DNA from: Paraburkholderia bannensis
GTDB lineage: Bacteria; Pseudomonadota; Gammaproteobacteria; Burkholderiales; Burkholderiaceae
DNA length: 64,000 nt
Direction of reading: 5' to 3'
Assembly: GCF_014200455.1 (NCBI RefSeq)
Contig: NZ_JACHBW010000007.1
Coordinates: 248,001 to 312,000 of the forward strand
Positions 9,057 to 18,947 of the stretch are shown here, piece after piece (the stretch's first letter is position 1; the number at the start of each line of letters is the position of its first letter). Below the pieces are notes generated by a model. It did not search any database, was not told where the DNA came from, and saw only the letters and a program-made list of their open reading frames with translations. Position numbers and translations under genes: made by a program.

Positions 9057-9583
9057 AAAAGACAGGTGCAACGGATATGGTGGTGCTGACGTTGATCTTG
9101 CTGGGCGTATTGATGTCGGCCGCGGCGCAGGTCATGCTGAAGGTCGGCATGAGCGCGCCTGACGCGCAGGTGGCCCTGGGGCGGGGCGAAATTCTCAGGC
9201 TGGCGATGTCGTTGTCGCACTCGCCATGGTTGATTGGCGGTTTGGTGACTTACGGACTGAGCGTAGTGATCTGGCTGGTGGTGCTCTCCCGGGTCGACGT
9301 CTCGTATGCTTACCCGTTCGTTGCGCTGGGGATGGTCGTAACAACGTTCTCCGGCCACTATCTCCTGGGTGAAAGTTTGCCAGCCATGCGCCTCGTGGGT
9401 GTCGCAGTCATCGTCATCGGCGTAGCGCTGCTAGCGCTGAGTTATCCGAAGACCCATTCAGGACATGTGCGCCGGGTCGCTTCCGGCGTGTCCACAAATG
9501 GCGGCCCGGCTGCCGCCGAACGAAAGCCTGACGCCGCTATCGCATCCTTGACAGCGGGGCGTCCCTCTGCCCATCCCGATTAG
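9053..9583 (+). CDS. Small EamA/SMR-type transporter, possible lipid-linked sugar flippase
   Basis: From the ATG at 9053, which overlaps the stop of the preceding gene (ATGA), the product is 176 aa with four hydrophobic segments: LTLILLGVLMSAAAQVML, a second near residue 60, VSYAYPFVALGMVVTTF, and a last one ending LLALSYPK. This is the size and pattern of SMR/EamA half-transporters such as ArnE and ArnF, which work as dimers to flip undecaprenyl-phosphate-aminoarabinose. The tail after residue 135 is hydrophilic. The frame extends upstream to 8978, but that part is the overlapping neighbour. Context suggests it flips the polyprenyl-linked sugar produced by the UbiA fusion; a drug exporter role is the alternative. 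Confidence 0.8.
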   Translation: MKKTGATDMVVLTLILLGVLMSAAAQVMLKVGMSAPDAQVALGRGEILRLAMSLSHSPWLIGGLVTYGLSVVIWLVVLSRVDVSYAYPFVALGMVVTTFSGHYLLGESLPAMRLVGVAVIVIGVALLALSYPKTHSGHVRRVASGVSTNGGPAAAERKPDAAIASLTAGRPSAHPD

Positions 9584-9923
9584 TTGCCCACCAGCCGGCT
9601 TGCGGGCAAAGAATAACCAGCGCACGTTGTCCTAGCGCTCGGATCCCACTTCCGCGATCAATTGCTCTGTCGCCAATATCGGGCGACGTCGGTAATTTCC
9701 CCAGGATTTACCCCTTCCGCTCATGCGTTGCCGATGTCCACGCCTTTTCGTCTGCGCGCGTGGTCTGTCTCCAATTTTGTGATTTCTTCTTTTCAACGAA
9801 CTGCAACAATATGTTTATAAAGGATTATTTCTGATTTTTTTTGCGCTTCTCGGTTCGGCTGGTAGTCGCTTTGGAGTCGCCGACGGGCGGTTATAGGAAT
9901 CTTACTTTCCTTCGGCCCCAGTT
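9584..9923. other. Non-coding region upstream of groESL
   Basis: About 340 bases with no credible gene. Right after the EamA stop, TTGCCC and GGGCAA can pair across 14 bases (near 9585-9610), a possible weak terminator without a T-tract. The rest becomes strongly AT-rich around 9780-9845, just upstream of the groESL promoter. Confidence 0.4.
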
Positions 9924-9953
9924 CTTGAATTTGTCACTACCCGTCCATATAAT
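9924..9953 (+). promoter_or_regulatory. groESL promoter, overlapping sigma-70 and sigma-32 elements
   Basis: A sigma-70 reading gives -35 TTGAAT at 9925-9930, a 17-base spacer and a perfect -10 TATAAT at 9948-9953. A heat-shock reading one base earlier gives CTTGAA at 9924-9929, a 13-base spacer and GTCCATAT at 9943-9950, close to the sigma-32 consensus CTTGAA/CCCCATNT. The CIRCE operator begins on the last base of the -10. Confidence 0.8.
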
Positions 9954-9979
9954 TAGCACTCACCGCATGAGAGTGCTAA
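9953..9979 (+). promoter_or_regulatory. CIRCE operator (HrcA binding site)
   Basis: TTAGCACTC and GAGTGCTAA flank a 9-base spacer, which is an exact match to the CIRCE consensus. It starts immediately at the -10 box, so HrcA binding would block initiation of groES-groEL transcription until heat or misfolding stress inactivates HrcA. Confidence 0.95.
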
Positions 9980-10072
9980 GAACGCTCGGTGCACTTATAC
10001 CGCTGGCTGACGATTGTCGGCAGCCAGGTTTTCTTGAGTCTCTTCAAGTCCAAATCAAGAGAGGATCTATCC

Positions 10073-10363
10073 ATGAACCTTCGTCCTTTGCATGATCGCG
10101 TGATCGTCAAGCGCCTGGATCAAGAAACCAAGACCGCTTCGGGCATCGTGATCCCGGACGCAGCGGCTGAAAAGCCGGATCAAGGCGAAGTCCTGGCAGT
10201 CGGCCCGGGCAAGCGCGATGACAAGGGCGCGCAAATCGCTCTCGACGTCAAGGTTGGCGATCGCGTCCTGTTCGGCAAGTACGCTGGCCAGACCGTCAAG
10301 GTCGATGGCAACGAACTGCTCGTGATGCGCGAAGAAGACATCATGGCCGTGGTGCAGAAGTAA
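10073..10363 (+). CDS. groES: Co-chaperonin GroES (Hsp10)
   Basis: The 96-aa protein begins [14 protein letters not shown] and contains the mobile loop ([14 protein letters not shown]), the conserved GKRDDKG roof segment and the C-terminal EEDIMAVVQ. It forms the heptameric lid that closes the GroEL folding chamber in the cytoplasm. The ATG at 10073 follows a strong AGAGAGG ribosome site. It is 45 bases upstream of groEL in one operon, behind a dual promoter and CIRCE, so it is induced by heat through RpoH and by release of HrcA. Confidence 0.98.
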   Translation: MNLRPLHDRVIVKRLDQETKTASGIVIPDAAAEKPDQGEVLAVGPGKRDDKGAQIALDVKVGDRVLFGKYAGQTVKVDGNELLVMREEDIMAVVQK

Positions 10364-10405
10364 GTTCCGCCCACCGCACATTCATCAAGAATCCCAAGGA
10401 GTTAG

Positions 10406-12049
<1,644 letters not shown>

Positions 12050-12110
12050 TTCCAGGCAACTGGATTACAACCATGTGGGAAGCGCGCTGCGAAGCGTGCT
12101 TCCCAAAAGA

Positions 12111-12138
12111 AAAAACCCGCAGCGATGCGGGTTTTTTT
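12111..12138 (+). terminator. Rho-independent terminator of groESL, probably bidirectional
   Basis: CCCGCA (12116-12121) pairs with TGCGGG (12126-12131) across a GCGA loop and is followed by seven Ts. Five As precede the stem, so the mirror structure would also terminate the convergent glycosyltransferase transcript. A second stem upstream (GGGAAGC with GCTTCCC, about 12077-12104) may assist. Confidence 0.9.
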
Positions 12139-12184
12139 ATGCGCGTCGTTCCCGCATCGTGCAGCCGCGCGCTATGCGCGAGGC

Positions 12185-13243
12185 TCAGCGTGTAGCCGGG
12201 CTCGACGTCTGGACAAAACGCGAAAGCGTGCGCCAGCAGCGCAGCGCGCGCCACACTTCGCTCGCGTTGGTGGCCCCGCGCAGCATGACCCGGATATTTC
12301 CCTTGTCGAGAAACGCGCGCGCATAGTGGCGGCGCAACTCGCTGCTTTGAAGACGCTTTCTCAGCAGATGCAGGAAATTCCCGCCTTCGCGATTGATCTG
12401 CCGAAGCAGCAGTCTGTAAAACGGACGATCTTCGCGCCGTGCACTGGCCGCACTGGCGAGTGCATCGATGACACGCAGATAGCCATGGGCACGACGCGCG
12501 AGCGAGCTTTCAGACGGCGCGTTGATGATCGAATTAGGATTGTGCCGATAGCCATAAAGCGGCTCTTCGACAAAGCCCATGCGCTGGGCGTGCTGCGCGA
12601 ACTGCAGGGTCCAGATGATGTCCTCGTGAACCACGCCTTCCTCGAAGCGCAGGCCGAACCGTTCGACAAAGTCGCGCCGCATGCACTGCAGCCAGACGCA
12701 AACGACCCAATCGTCGTCCGGCACGGTTCGCAGCATCCACGTGCGGCCGTCGCAAATCTCGCCCCAGGGCTGGTGTTCGTACATGGGCGACGGCCGTGCT
12801 GGCGCGGGTAGCGTATCGAACGCGAAGCCGTTGCCGATCACGACGTCGAGATTGTTCTGCCGACCGTGCTCGATCCACCGGCGCAGCGCGCCGGGTTTGA
12901 CCCAGTCGTCGCCATCCGCGAACACGACCCATTCGCCGCGCGCGAGCGCAAGTCCCACGTTGCGCGATGCCGAGACGCCGCGGTTCTCCTGGGCGACGAC
13001 CCTCACGCGCGGGTCTGCGGTAGCGATCGCTTCGAGGATCGCGAGGCTGCCGTCCGTTGCGCCGTCGCAGACCGCGATGACTTCGAGTTCGACGCCTTCC
13101 TGTTCGAGCACCGAGGCGAGCAGCGTCCTGAGCCATGGCTCGCAGTTGTACACCGGCACGATGACGCTGGCATCGATGCGACGCGCAATTTCGTTCCCCG
13201 ATTGCCTGGGCGCTTCTACGAGCGCCGCATGCGGATTGTTCAT
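12185..13243 (-). CDS. Family 2 glycosyltransferase
   Basis: A 352-aa GT-A enzyme. After ~25 residues it shows VIVPVYNCEPWL, EVIAVCDGATDGS, NRGVSASRNVGLA and the metal-binding FADGDDWV near residue 110. The acceptor-side segment GVVHEDIIW contains the ED catalytic-base type motif. There is no membrane helix; the C-terminal 60 residues are arginine-rich. It starts 4 bases after the stop of the GtrB-like gene on the same strand, with AAGGAAAAG as ribosome site, so the two are co-transcribed and may build and decorate the same glycan. Donor and acceptor are unknown. It converges on groEL, sharing the terminator between them. Confidence 0.88.
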   Translation of the reverse strand: MNNPHAALVEAPRQSGNEIARRIDASVIVPVYNCEPWLRTLLASVLEQEGVELEVIAVCDGATDGSLAILEAIATADPRVRVVAQENRGVSASRNVGLALARGEWVVFADGDDWVKPGALRRWIEHGRQNNLDVVIGNGFAFDTLPAPARPSPMYEHQPWGEICDGRTWMLRTVPDDDWVVCVWLQCMRRDFVERFGLRFEEGVVHEDIIWTLQFAQHAQRMGFVEEPLYGYRHNPNSIINAPSESSLARRAHGYLRVIDALASAASARREDRPFYRLLLRQINREGGNFLHLLRKRLQSSELRRHYARAFLDKGNIRVMLRGATNASEVWRALRCWRTLSRFVQTSSPATR

Positions 13244-13247
13244 GCTT

Positions 13248-14198
13248 TTACTTTTCCTTGCCGTAGCGACGGCGAATCACGTAGAGCGGCCGACGCTTCG
13301 ATTCGAGATAAATCCGGCCGATATACTCACCGATCACGCCGATGCCGATCATCTGCACGCCGCTGAAAAACAGCAGCGACACGAAGATCGACGCATAACC
13401 CGGCACGTCGATGCCACGCACAAGGGTGCGGAGCACGAGATACGCCGCATAGAGAAACGAGCTCGCCGCCACCATCAGGCCAAAATACGTCCACATCCGC
13501 AACGGCACCGTGCTGAAGCTCGTGATGCCCTCTAGCGCGAAATTCCACAATTTCCAGCCGGAAAATTTGGTCTCGCCCGCGACCCGCGAGTGGCGCACGT
13601 AAGTGACCTCGGCGGTGCGAAAGCCCACCCAGGCGAACAGGCCCTTCATGAAGCGGCGCGACTCCGGCAGCGCGTTGAGCGTATCCACGACCTCGCGCGT
13701 CATCAAACGAAAATCGCCGACGTTTTCCGGGATCTTCACGTCGGCGAGCTTGTTGTGCAGCCGATAGAAACTCACAGCGGACTGGCGCTTCAGGTATGTA
13801 TCCGAGCTACGGTCCGAACGTTTCGCGAGCACGACATCGAAACCCTCGCGCCATTTGCTCACGAGTTGCGCGATGACTTCGGGCGGATCCTGCAGATCGG
13901 CGTCGAAGGGCACGACGATGTCGCCGCGCGATTCGGCGAGCCCCGCGGACAAGGCGGCTTCCTTGCCGAAGTTGCGCGAGAAGTCGATGACGCGTATGCG
14001 CGCGTCGGCGTTGGCGGCGTCGACGAGCAGCGGCAGCGTGCAGTCCTTGCTGCCGTCGTTGACGCACACGATTTCAAAGTCGGTCTCGTTGGCCTGGCCG
14101 AGCGCTTCAAGAGCGGGTACGACCTCGGCGAAGAAAGCCGCAATGGCGTCCTCTTCGTTGTAGAAAGGTACGACCAGTGACAGGAGGGTGCGGGACAT
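13248..14198 (-). CDS. Polyprenyl-phosphate glycosyltransferase, GtrB/ArnC-like
   Basis: The 316-aa protein has a DPM1/GtrB-type GT2 catalytic domain (SLVVPFYNEEDAI, VCVNDGSKDCT, DFSRNFGKEAALSAGL, and the metal site FDADLQDPPE near residue 98) followed by two C-terminal membrane helices at about 230-255 and 265-295. This architecture transfers one sugar, often glucose or an aminosugar, from a nucleotide donor to undecaprenyl phosphate at the inner face of the inner membrane. The lipid-linked sugar is then flipped and used to modify LPS or other glycans. A GtrA-type flippase is not adjacent. The partner GT2 gene lies 4 bases downstream. Confidence 0.92.
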   Translation of the reverse strand: MSRTLLSLVVPFYNEEDAIAAFFAEVVPALEALGQANETDFEIVCVNDGSKDCTLPLLVDAANADARIRVIDFSRNFGKEAALSAGLAESRGDIVVPFDADLQDPPEVIAQLVSKWREGFDVVLAKRSDRSSDTYLKRQSAVSFYRLHNKLADVKIPENVGDFRLMTREVVDTLNALPESRRFMKGLFAWVGFRTAEVTYVRHSRVAGETKFSGWKLWNFALEGITSFSTVPLRMWTYFGLMVAASSFLYAAYLVLRTLVRGIDVPGYASIFVSLLFFSGVQMIGIGVIGEYIGRIYLESKRRPLYVIRRRYGKEK

Positions 14199-14317
14199 GG
14201 GTCTGCCGTGAGTGGGGTGCGCCCGTATCGGTCATGACGCACCATCTCGAATATTGTCGAGAATGGTTTCGCGTCTGGGACTGCTCGGGCGGTGTTATCT
14301 TTGTCTGGAGGCCCGGC

Positions 14318-14344
14318 AGTATACCCGCCGTCAGTATCTGTAAA
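14318..14344 (-). promoter_or_regulatory. Possible promoter of the GtrB-like operon
   Basis: Reading leftward, TTTACA and TATACT are separated by 15 bases, about 120 bases upstream of the GtrB-like start. Both hexamers resemble sigma-70 boxes but the spacer is short, so this is tentative. Confidence 0.3.
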
Positions 14345-14428
14345 TTGCGTTTCGCGGTCCCGGCGTACGCGATCGGCTGCCGCACGGCGCGGGCCGGATG
14401 CCAGAGCTCGCTGCGGTTGGTCAGACAA

Positions 14429-15313
14429 TCAATGCCGTGCCTCGCCCGAAGGCGGCGTCTTACCCGAGCCATCTTCATCGTCCGCTGCGTCGTCTTTGCC
14501 TTCTTCGGCATCGTTGCTGCGCGCCCAGAAGAAGCGGTCCGGAACCCACGCGCCCATGCCTGGGCGGAACGCGCTCTGCATGGCCTGGTATAGATACTCC
14601 TGGGCCTCGCGCACGGCTTCGGGCGGCTCCTGACCGTTGGCGAGCAGCGCGGCGATGGCAGAGCCGAGCGTATCCGTCACGCCCATCATCGGCTGGCTCG
14701 TGCGCTCCCACAGGTCCTGGCGGATCTGGCCTTCCTCGCTATAGAGGGTGTTGACCACGCGGTGAGAGCCGGTTTCCATCGACAAAATGTATTCGCAGCC
14801 GCTCGACAGCAGTTGCGAAATCGCGGCGTCGATGCCGGGCGGTTCGGAGTCGCCATCGGGTTGCGCGAGCGCGAGCAGCACCGACACATCGGCGACCAGC
14901 AGCGTGGTTTGCGGCACGAGAAGATCTGTGACGGTTTCGCGCAGTTCGTCGGCGGCAAGAACGTGTTCGTCGTCGAGCGTGAAGTCGGGCGCGAGCACCA
15001 GCGGCACTTCGTCGTAGTCGGCGACGACTTCGGCAATCGCGCTGACCACTTCCGCGCGCGCACCCGCGCCAACCTTGAAAGCTGCCACGGGCATATCTTC
15101 GAGCAGCATGCGCGCCTGGTTTGCGACGGTTTCGGGGTCGATTCCGGTGACTTCGTCGCAGCCTGCCGAATCGCGCACGGTATAGCCCGTGAGAACGCTG
15201 ACGCCGTGACAGCCCATGCTCGCGAGCGTGAGCAGGTCGGCTTGCAGGCCGCTGCCGCCGGTCGGATCGGAAAGGCCGAAGGAAAGGACGATGGGAGGGG
15301 TGTCGCCGGGCAT
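14429..15313 (-). CDS. thiD: Hydroxymethylpyrimidine/phosphomethylpyrimidine kinase-like protein
   Basis: A 294-aa ribokinase-fold protein of the ThiD group, which phosphorylates HMP and HMP-P in thiamine synthesis. The substrate-binding start LSFGLSDPTGGSGLQAD, followed by LLTLASMGCHGVSVLT, is close to classical ThiD. The C-terminal ATP/anion-hole motif reads GVTDTLGSAIAALL, where classical ThiD has a GTGCT-like sequence, so the enzyme is divergent but keeps the GxxD pattern of ribokinase-fold kinases. The last ~30 residues are an acidic, low-complexity tail (DAEEGKDDAADDEDG). No other thiamine gene is nearby. Start ATG at 15313. Confidence 0.82.
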   Translation of the reverse strand: MPGDTPPIVLSFGLSDPTGGSGLQADLLTLASMGCHGVSVLTGYTVRDSAGCDEVTGIDPETVANQARMLLEDMPVAAFKVGAGARAEVVSAIAEVVADYDEVPLVLAPDFTLDDEHVLAADELRETVTDLLVPQTTLLVADVSVLLALAQPDGDSEPPGIDAAISQLLSSGCEYILSMETGSHRVVNTLYSEEGQIRQDLWERTSQPMMGVTDTLGSAIAALLANGQEPPEAVREAQEYLYQAMQSAFRPGMGAWVPDRFFWARSNDAEEGKDDAADDEDGSGKTPPSGEARH

Positions 15314-15621
15314 GGACGTTGACGCAGTGAGGGGTTGGTTCGTTACGGCTGCTTTGGCGCTGCTGTTGATGATGCTATCGCTTCAATTATGCCGTCTCGG
15401 GCGCGTAGCAGGGGACGGATGACCGGTCTAAGGCGAGGGATATTTCCGTCTTGACCTCACAACAGGGGAGCGTCCTGCCCCTGACACGGTTGCTAGGCAT
15501 AAAAACGGCAACACGGTACCATCATGGCTCTCATGACCTGGCAGTTTTCCCCGACCGATCGCGTCCGCTCCAGAGAGGGTAGAGGCGCGCGGTATTTTCG
15601 ACTTTTCGACGCGGCATAAGA
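15314..15621. other. Divergent intergenic region between the thiD-like and rubredoxin genes
   Basis: About 308 bases with no coding potential. It must hold promoters for both outward-facing genes. A short stem AGGGG/CCCCT lies around 15462-15482. No clear -35/-10 pair could be assigned. Confidence 0.35.
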
Positions 15622-15792
15622 ATGGAATATAGAAGCTGGATGTGCCTGATCTGCGGCTGGATCTACGATGAAGAGGCCGGTTTGCCAGACGAAGGCATTG
15701 CGCCGGGCACGCGCTGGGAGGATGTGCCGATCAACTGGACGTGCCCCGAGTGCGGCGCGCGCAAGGAAGACTTCGAGATGGTCCAGATCTGA
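15622..15792 (+). CDS. Rubredoxin
   Basis: A 56-aa iron-sulfur electron carrier. The two C-x-x-C knuckles that hold the single iron are clear: CLIC near residue 8 and CPEC near residue 41. They surround the usual rubredoxin core GWIYDEEAG, then DEGIAPGTRWEDVP and NWTCPECG. Length and spacing are typical. The ribosome site before the ATG at 15622 is weak (an AAG). It acts in the cytoplasm and passes single electrons to partners such as alkane hydroxylases or peroxide reductases; no partner is adjacent. Confidence 0.95.
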   Translation: MEYRSWMCLICGWIYDEEAGLPDEGIAPGTRWEDVPINWTCPECGARKEDFEMVQI

Positions 15793-16125
15793 GGCCTGCC
15801 TCGATCGCGCCCAAGCGTGGCGGGGCGGCCTGATGCGTGCGACACGCGCTGCTTCGGCTTGTGTGATGGCTTGTTTGATGTCGCCGCATGCGGTTTTCAA
15901 ACGTCCTGCCTCAAACTTCATGCGGCGCGCAACTTGCTGTCACTGCCCTGCATCGCGTGCAACCGAGGCGGCTGGTCAGCCAGACGCCCCGATGATGCGA
16001 AATCTGTCATTGTCGGGCGTTGACCTACGTTGTTGTGCCGCACTGCAGGACGGCCTGCCGCAGGTTCGCCCGCCGCAGGTCCGTCTGCATCAGTTCGCAA
16101 CTGTTTCCGGCGCTGCCTTTGCCTC
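15793..16125. other. Gene-poor stretch downstream of rubredoxin
   Basis: About 333 bases without a believable gene. The right end has a short imperfect direct repeat (GCCGCAGGT followed by CG, twice, around 16057-16083). No terminator or promoter is obvious. Confidence 0.35.
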
Positions 16126-17652
16126 ATGACTGATCACTCATCGTCGGCTCCCTTCGAAGCGCTGCCAAATCCGCGCGGCGGCCATGTGCCGTTCGCACAT
16201 GCTGCGCTGGCCCAGGCCAGTCAGGCGCTCGACGAGCAGCGCGACGTCGCGCGGCCGCTTCGGCAGGCGGTGCGTACGCTATGCGATGCGGGCTGGCTGG
16301 CGGCGGCGCGCTTTGCGGACACCTTGTTGCTGGCTTCGCCCCTTGCGCTAGCGGCCAACGTGCCCACGCCACCGCCGCCCGGTATGCCGCCACGGCCGGC
16401 GCACGATCACGATGGCCCTGACGACAGCCGCTTCCGCGAAGTCTTTCGCGACGCGCTGACCGATCTGGCGGCCGCGCTCGATCGCCACAATCTGCGCGAA
16501 CTGGCCTGTTCGCCCACGCTTTACGCGCATCAGCGCAGATTGGTCGAAGCGCTCGCCGAGCACGCGCCCGGCGTGTCGCTTGCCTACGAAGACGTCGCGC
16601 TGCATGGCCGCCCGATCGCCGTTGCCGCGCTGCATGCGCAGCCCACGCAGCGTCTCGCGCAGGCGCGCGCGCGATTCGAAACGGCGCTGCTGCCGGTGCT
16701 GAAGTTGCGCCAGAGCAATGGCAACCGTGCCTCCGACGCACTTGCGCAGGCGGCATTCGGCGAGATGGACGCCTGTTTCGCCGAGCTGACCAGCGACGAT
16801 CCCTACGACTGCTGGCGTCTCGCCGGAGCGTGCGCGCGCGTGTTGCAGCGCAGCACCGCGTTGTGGGGCGACCAGGATGCGCGTCGGTTCTACGCCCGCT
16901 GCAATCTGTTGATGGCGGAACAAGCACGCGGCTTGCGCGTCGCGCCGCAGTCGTTCGTTCGCACGTCGCTGGCGCTGCTGTGGCGCGATTACGCGCTCTT
17001 CGGCGCGGCAGCGGAAGATACGGCCGATGTCGAACTGCTGCACGACTACGGGTTGACCGTGGACTGGCATGTCGCGGGCACGCAGGATTCCGAGGCGCTC
17101 TGGGAAGCCGAAAGTGCGCAGGCCGATGCGCTCGCCAGCCGTGTCGCGCCGATGCGTGATCTGGGCGCGCTGGTCGTCAATGGCAATGCCTACGAGGATT
17201 TTTTGCAGACCGCCGATGCGGCGATGCTCGCGCTCGGCACCCAGGCGCGCGCTGTGTCGCTGCAGCCCGCCGGGACGCCGACCGACCCGGCCGCCGCACT
17301 GGTGGCGGCGGAGGCAGCCTACCGGATCGGCGCTGCGGCCTGGGCGCTGGGTCTGGGCCATGTCGGGCTGCTGGCCGACGCCCTGGGTCTTGCGTGGCGA
17401 TGTACCGCGCATGCGGCAGTCGCGGCCGGCAATCGTGCCGGGTCGACCCCAGCCTATGGCGCGCAACCTTCGAATGCGCCCGATTTCGACGCAATCGAGC
17501 AGGCCAACGAAGCCTTGCGCGCAATGCTGCACAAGGTTGCGGCGGGCGTAGCCCAGCCTGACGCGAGCGCAACGGTACGCCTGCTCGGCGCGGCGATTTC
17601 CGGAGCCGCGGGCGGGGTGGGCGCACCGGCCGCGCCGCTCGCGGCGCGCTAG
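16126..17652 (+). CDS. Hypothetical alanine-rich protein
   Basis: Not recognised. The frame is open from 16030, but the ATG at 16126 (MTDHSSSAPFEALP) is the more natural start, giving 508 aa. The protein is soluble, highly alanine- and arginine-rich and mostly predicted helical, with a proline-rich linker (TPPPPGMPPRPAHDHD) around residue 85. No signal peptide or membrane helix is seen. The codon pattern is clearly that of a real gene, with GC-rich third positions and no equal competitor on the other strand. It lies upstream of yqgE in the same direction, 191 bases away, so co-transcription is possible but not shown. Long helical repeats suggest a scaffold or signalling protein, but this is a guess. 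Confidence 0.65.
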   Translation: MTDHSSSAPFEALPNPRGGHVPFAHAALAQASQALDEQRDVARPLRQAVRTLCDAGWLAAARFADTLLLASPLALAANVPTPPPPGMPPRPAHDHDGPDDSRFREVFRDALTDLAAALDRHNLRELACSPTLYAHQRRLVEALAEHAPGVSLAYEDVALHGRPIAVAALHAQPTQRLAQARARFETALLPVLKLRQSNGNRASDALAQAAFGEMDACFAELTSDDPYDCWRLAGACARVLQRSTALWGDQDARRFYARCNLLMAEQARGLRVAPQSFVRTSLALLWRDYALFGAAAEDTADVELLHDYGLTVDWHVAGTQDSEALWEAESAQADALASRVAPMRDLGALVVNGNAYEDFLQTADAAMLALGTQARAVSLQPAGTPTDPAAALVAAEAAYRIGAAAWALGLGHVGLLADALGLAWRCTAHAAVAAGNRAGSTPAYGAQPSNAPDFDAIEQANEALRAMLHKVAAGVAQPDASATVRLLGAAISGAAGGVGAPAAPLAAR

Positions 17653-17843
17653 CCGAAAATGCGGCAACCGACCCGTTGCGGCCATGCAAAAGGGGCGTTA
17701 CTGGCACGCCGCGCCAGCATGTTAGAGTGAGTTATTCCCCGCGCTACGGTGAGCCCAGGATGAGTCGAGGACGAGTCCAGCGCGCAGCCGGAGGGCCACG
17801 CAGGCCACCGCCAATCCGTATCGTCTTTGCTAGAATTCAAATC

Positions 17844-18422
17844 ATGTCCAAAAGTAACGATCGCATCAATCTGACCAATCAGTTCCTGATCGCCATGCCC
17901 AACATGGCGGACCCCACGTTTTCAGGAACGGTGGTCTACCTTTGCGATCATTCCGAGCGCGGCGCGCTCGGTCTCGTGATCAATCGTCCTACCGATATCG
18001 ATCTGGAAGCGCTGTTCTCGCGCATCGACCTCAAGCTGGAAATCGAACCGCTGCTGCACGTGCCCGTCTACTTTGGCGGCCCGGTGCAGACCGAGCGCGG
18101 CTTCGTGCTGCACGCGCCTATCACGGGCACGAACTACACGTCGTCGATGTCGGTGCCGGGCGGCCTGGAGATGACCACCTCCAAGGACGTGCTCGAAGCC
18201 GTCGCCAGCGGTACCGGCCCCGAGCAGTTCCTGCTTACGCTCGGCCATGCCGGCTGGGGAGCGGGCCAGCTCGAAGACGAAATCTCGAAGAACGGCTGGC
18301 TCACCGTGGAAGCCGATCCGAAGATCGTGTTCGAGGTGCCCGCCGAAGATCGCTTCGAAGCGGCGCTCGCGCTGCTCGGCATTTCCTCGACGATGCTTTC
18401 GGGCGAAGCGGGTCACGCATGA
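17844..18422 (+). CDS. yqgE: YqgE/AlgH family protein
   Basis: The 192-aa protein starts [19 protein letters not shown] and shows the family features: [14 protein letters not shown] with [16 protein letters not shown], the [14 protein letters not shown] segment near residue 75, and [16 protein letters not shown]. Its molecular job is not established; the family is conserved next to ruvX in many proteobacteria. Here its stop overlaps the ruvX start (ATGA), confirming translational coupling. The ATG at 17844 was chosen because the N-terminus matches the family; the long upstream extension does not look like protein. Confidence 0.93.
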   Translation: MSKSNDRINLTNQFLIAMPNMADPTFSGTVVYLCDHSERGALGLVINRPTDIDLEALFSRIDLKLEIEPLLHVPVYFGGPVQTERGFVLHAPITGTNYTSSMSVPGGLEMTTSKDVLEAVASGTGPEQFLLTLGHAGWGAGQLEDEISKNGWLTVEADPKIVFEVPAEDRFEAALALLGISSTMLSGEAGHA

Positions 18423-18853
18423 GCGTGGCGGGGCGCAACGCCGCCGAGGCGACCCTGCTGGCCTTCGATTACGGTGAAAAACGCATCGGCGTGGCGCTGG
18501 GCAATGCGCTCACGCGCAGCGCCCGTGCGCTCACCGTGATCCAGAACCGCAGCATCGATTCCCGTTTTGAAGCCGTGGCCGCGCTGCTGCGCGAGTGGCA
18601 GCCCGATCGCCTCGTGGTCGGTTTGCCCAGCCACCCGGACGGCACGCCGCACGTCATGACGAAGCAGGCGAAGCGCTTTGGCAACCAGCTCAATGGCCGC
18701 TTCAATCTGCCCGTGGTGTGGGTGGACGAGCGCTATTCGTCGGTCGATGCCGAAGCGCGTCTGCGCGAGCGCGGCGAACGCGCCGAACACATCGACGCCG
18801 AAGCCGCCTGCGTGATCCTCCAGCAATACCTCGACGAACTCCCTTCCGCCTGA
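18419..18853 (+). CDS. ruvX: RuvX/YqgF family nuclease (pre-16S rRNA / Holliday junction resolvase-like)
   Basis: The 144-aa RNase H-fold protein has [16 protein letters not shown] with the first catalytic Asp, [13 protein letters not shown], and [16 protein letters not shown] with the DE pair, ending in [16 protein letters not shown], whose Asp completes the site. YqgF homologues take part in 5' maturation of 16S rRNA; resolvase activity has been proposed. The ATG overlaps the yqgE stop. It leads into pyrB about 95 bases later. Confidence 0.93.
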   Translation: MSVAGRNAAEATLLAFDYGEKRIGVALGNALTRSARALTVIQNRSIDSRFEAVAALLREWQPDRLVVGLPSHPDGTPHVMTKQAKRFGNQLNGRFNLPVVWVDERYSSVDAEARLRERGERAEHIDAEAACVILQQYLDELPSA

Positions 18854-18947
18854 GTGCCGCCAGGGTGATGTGTCTATCCAGCCGGACGCGCCACGCCGCA
18901 CACCTTTTGAGATTGACCCCGCAAGCCATTCGCGCAGGACTCAAGCA

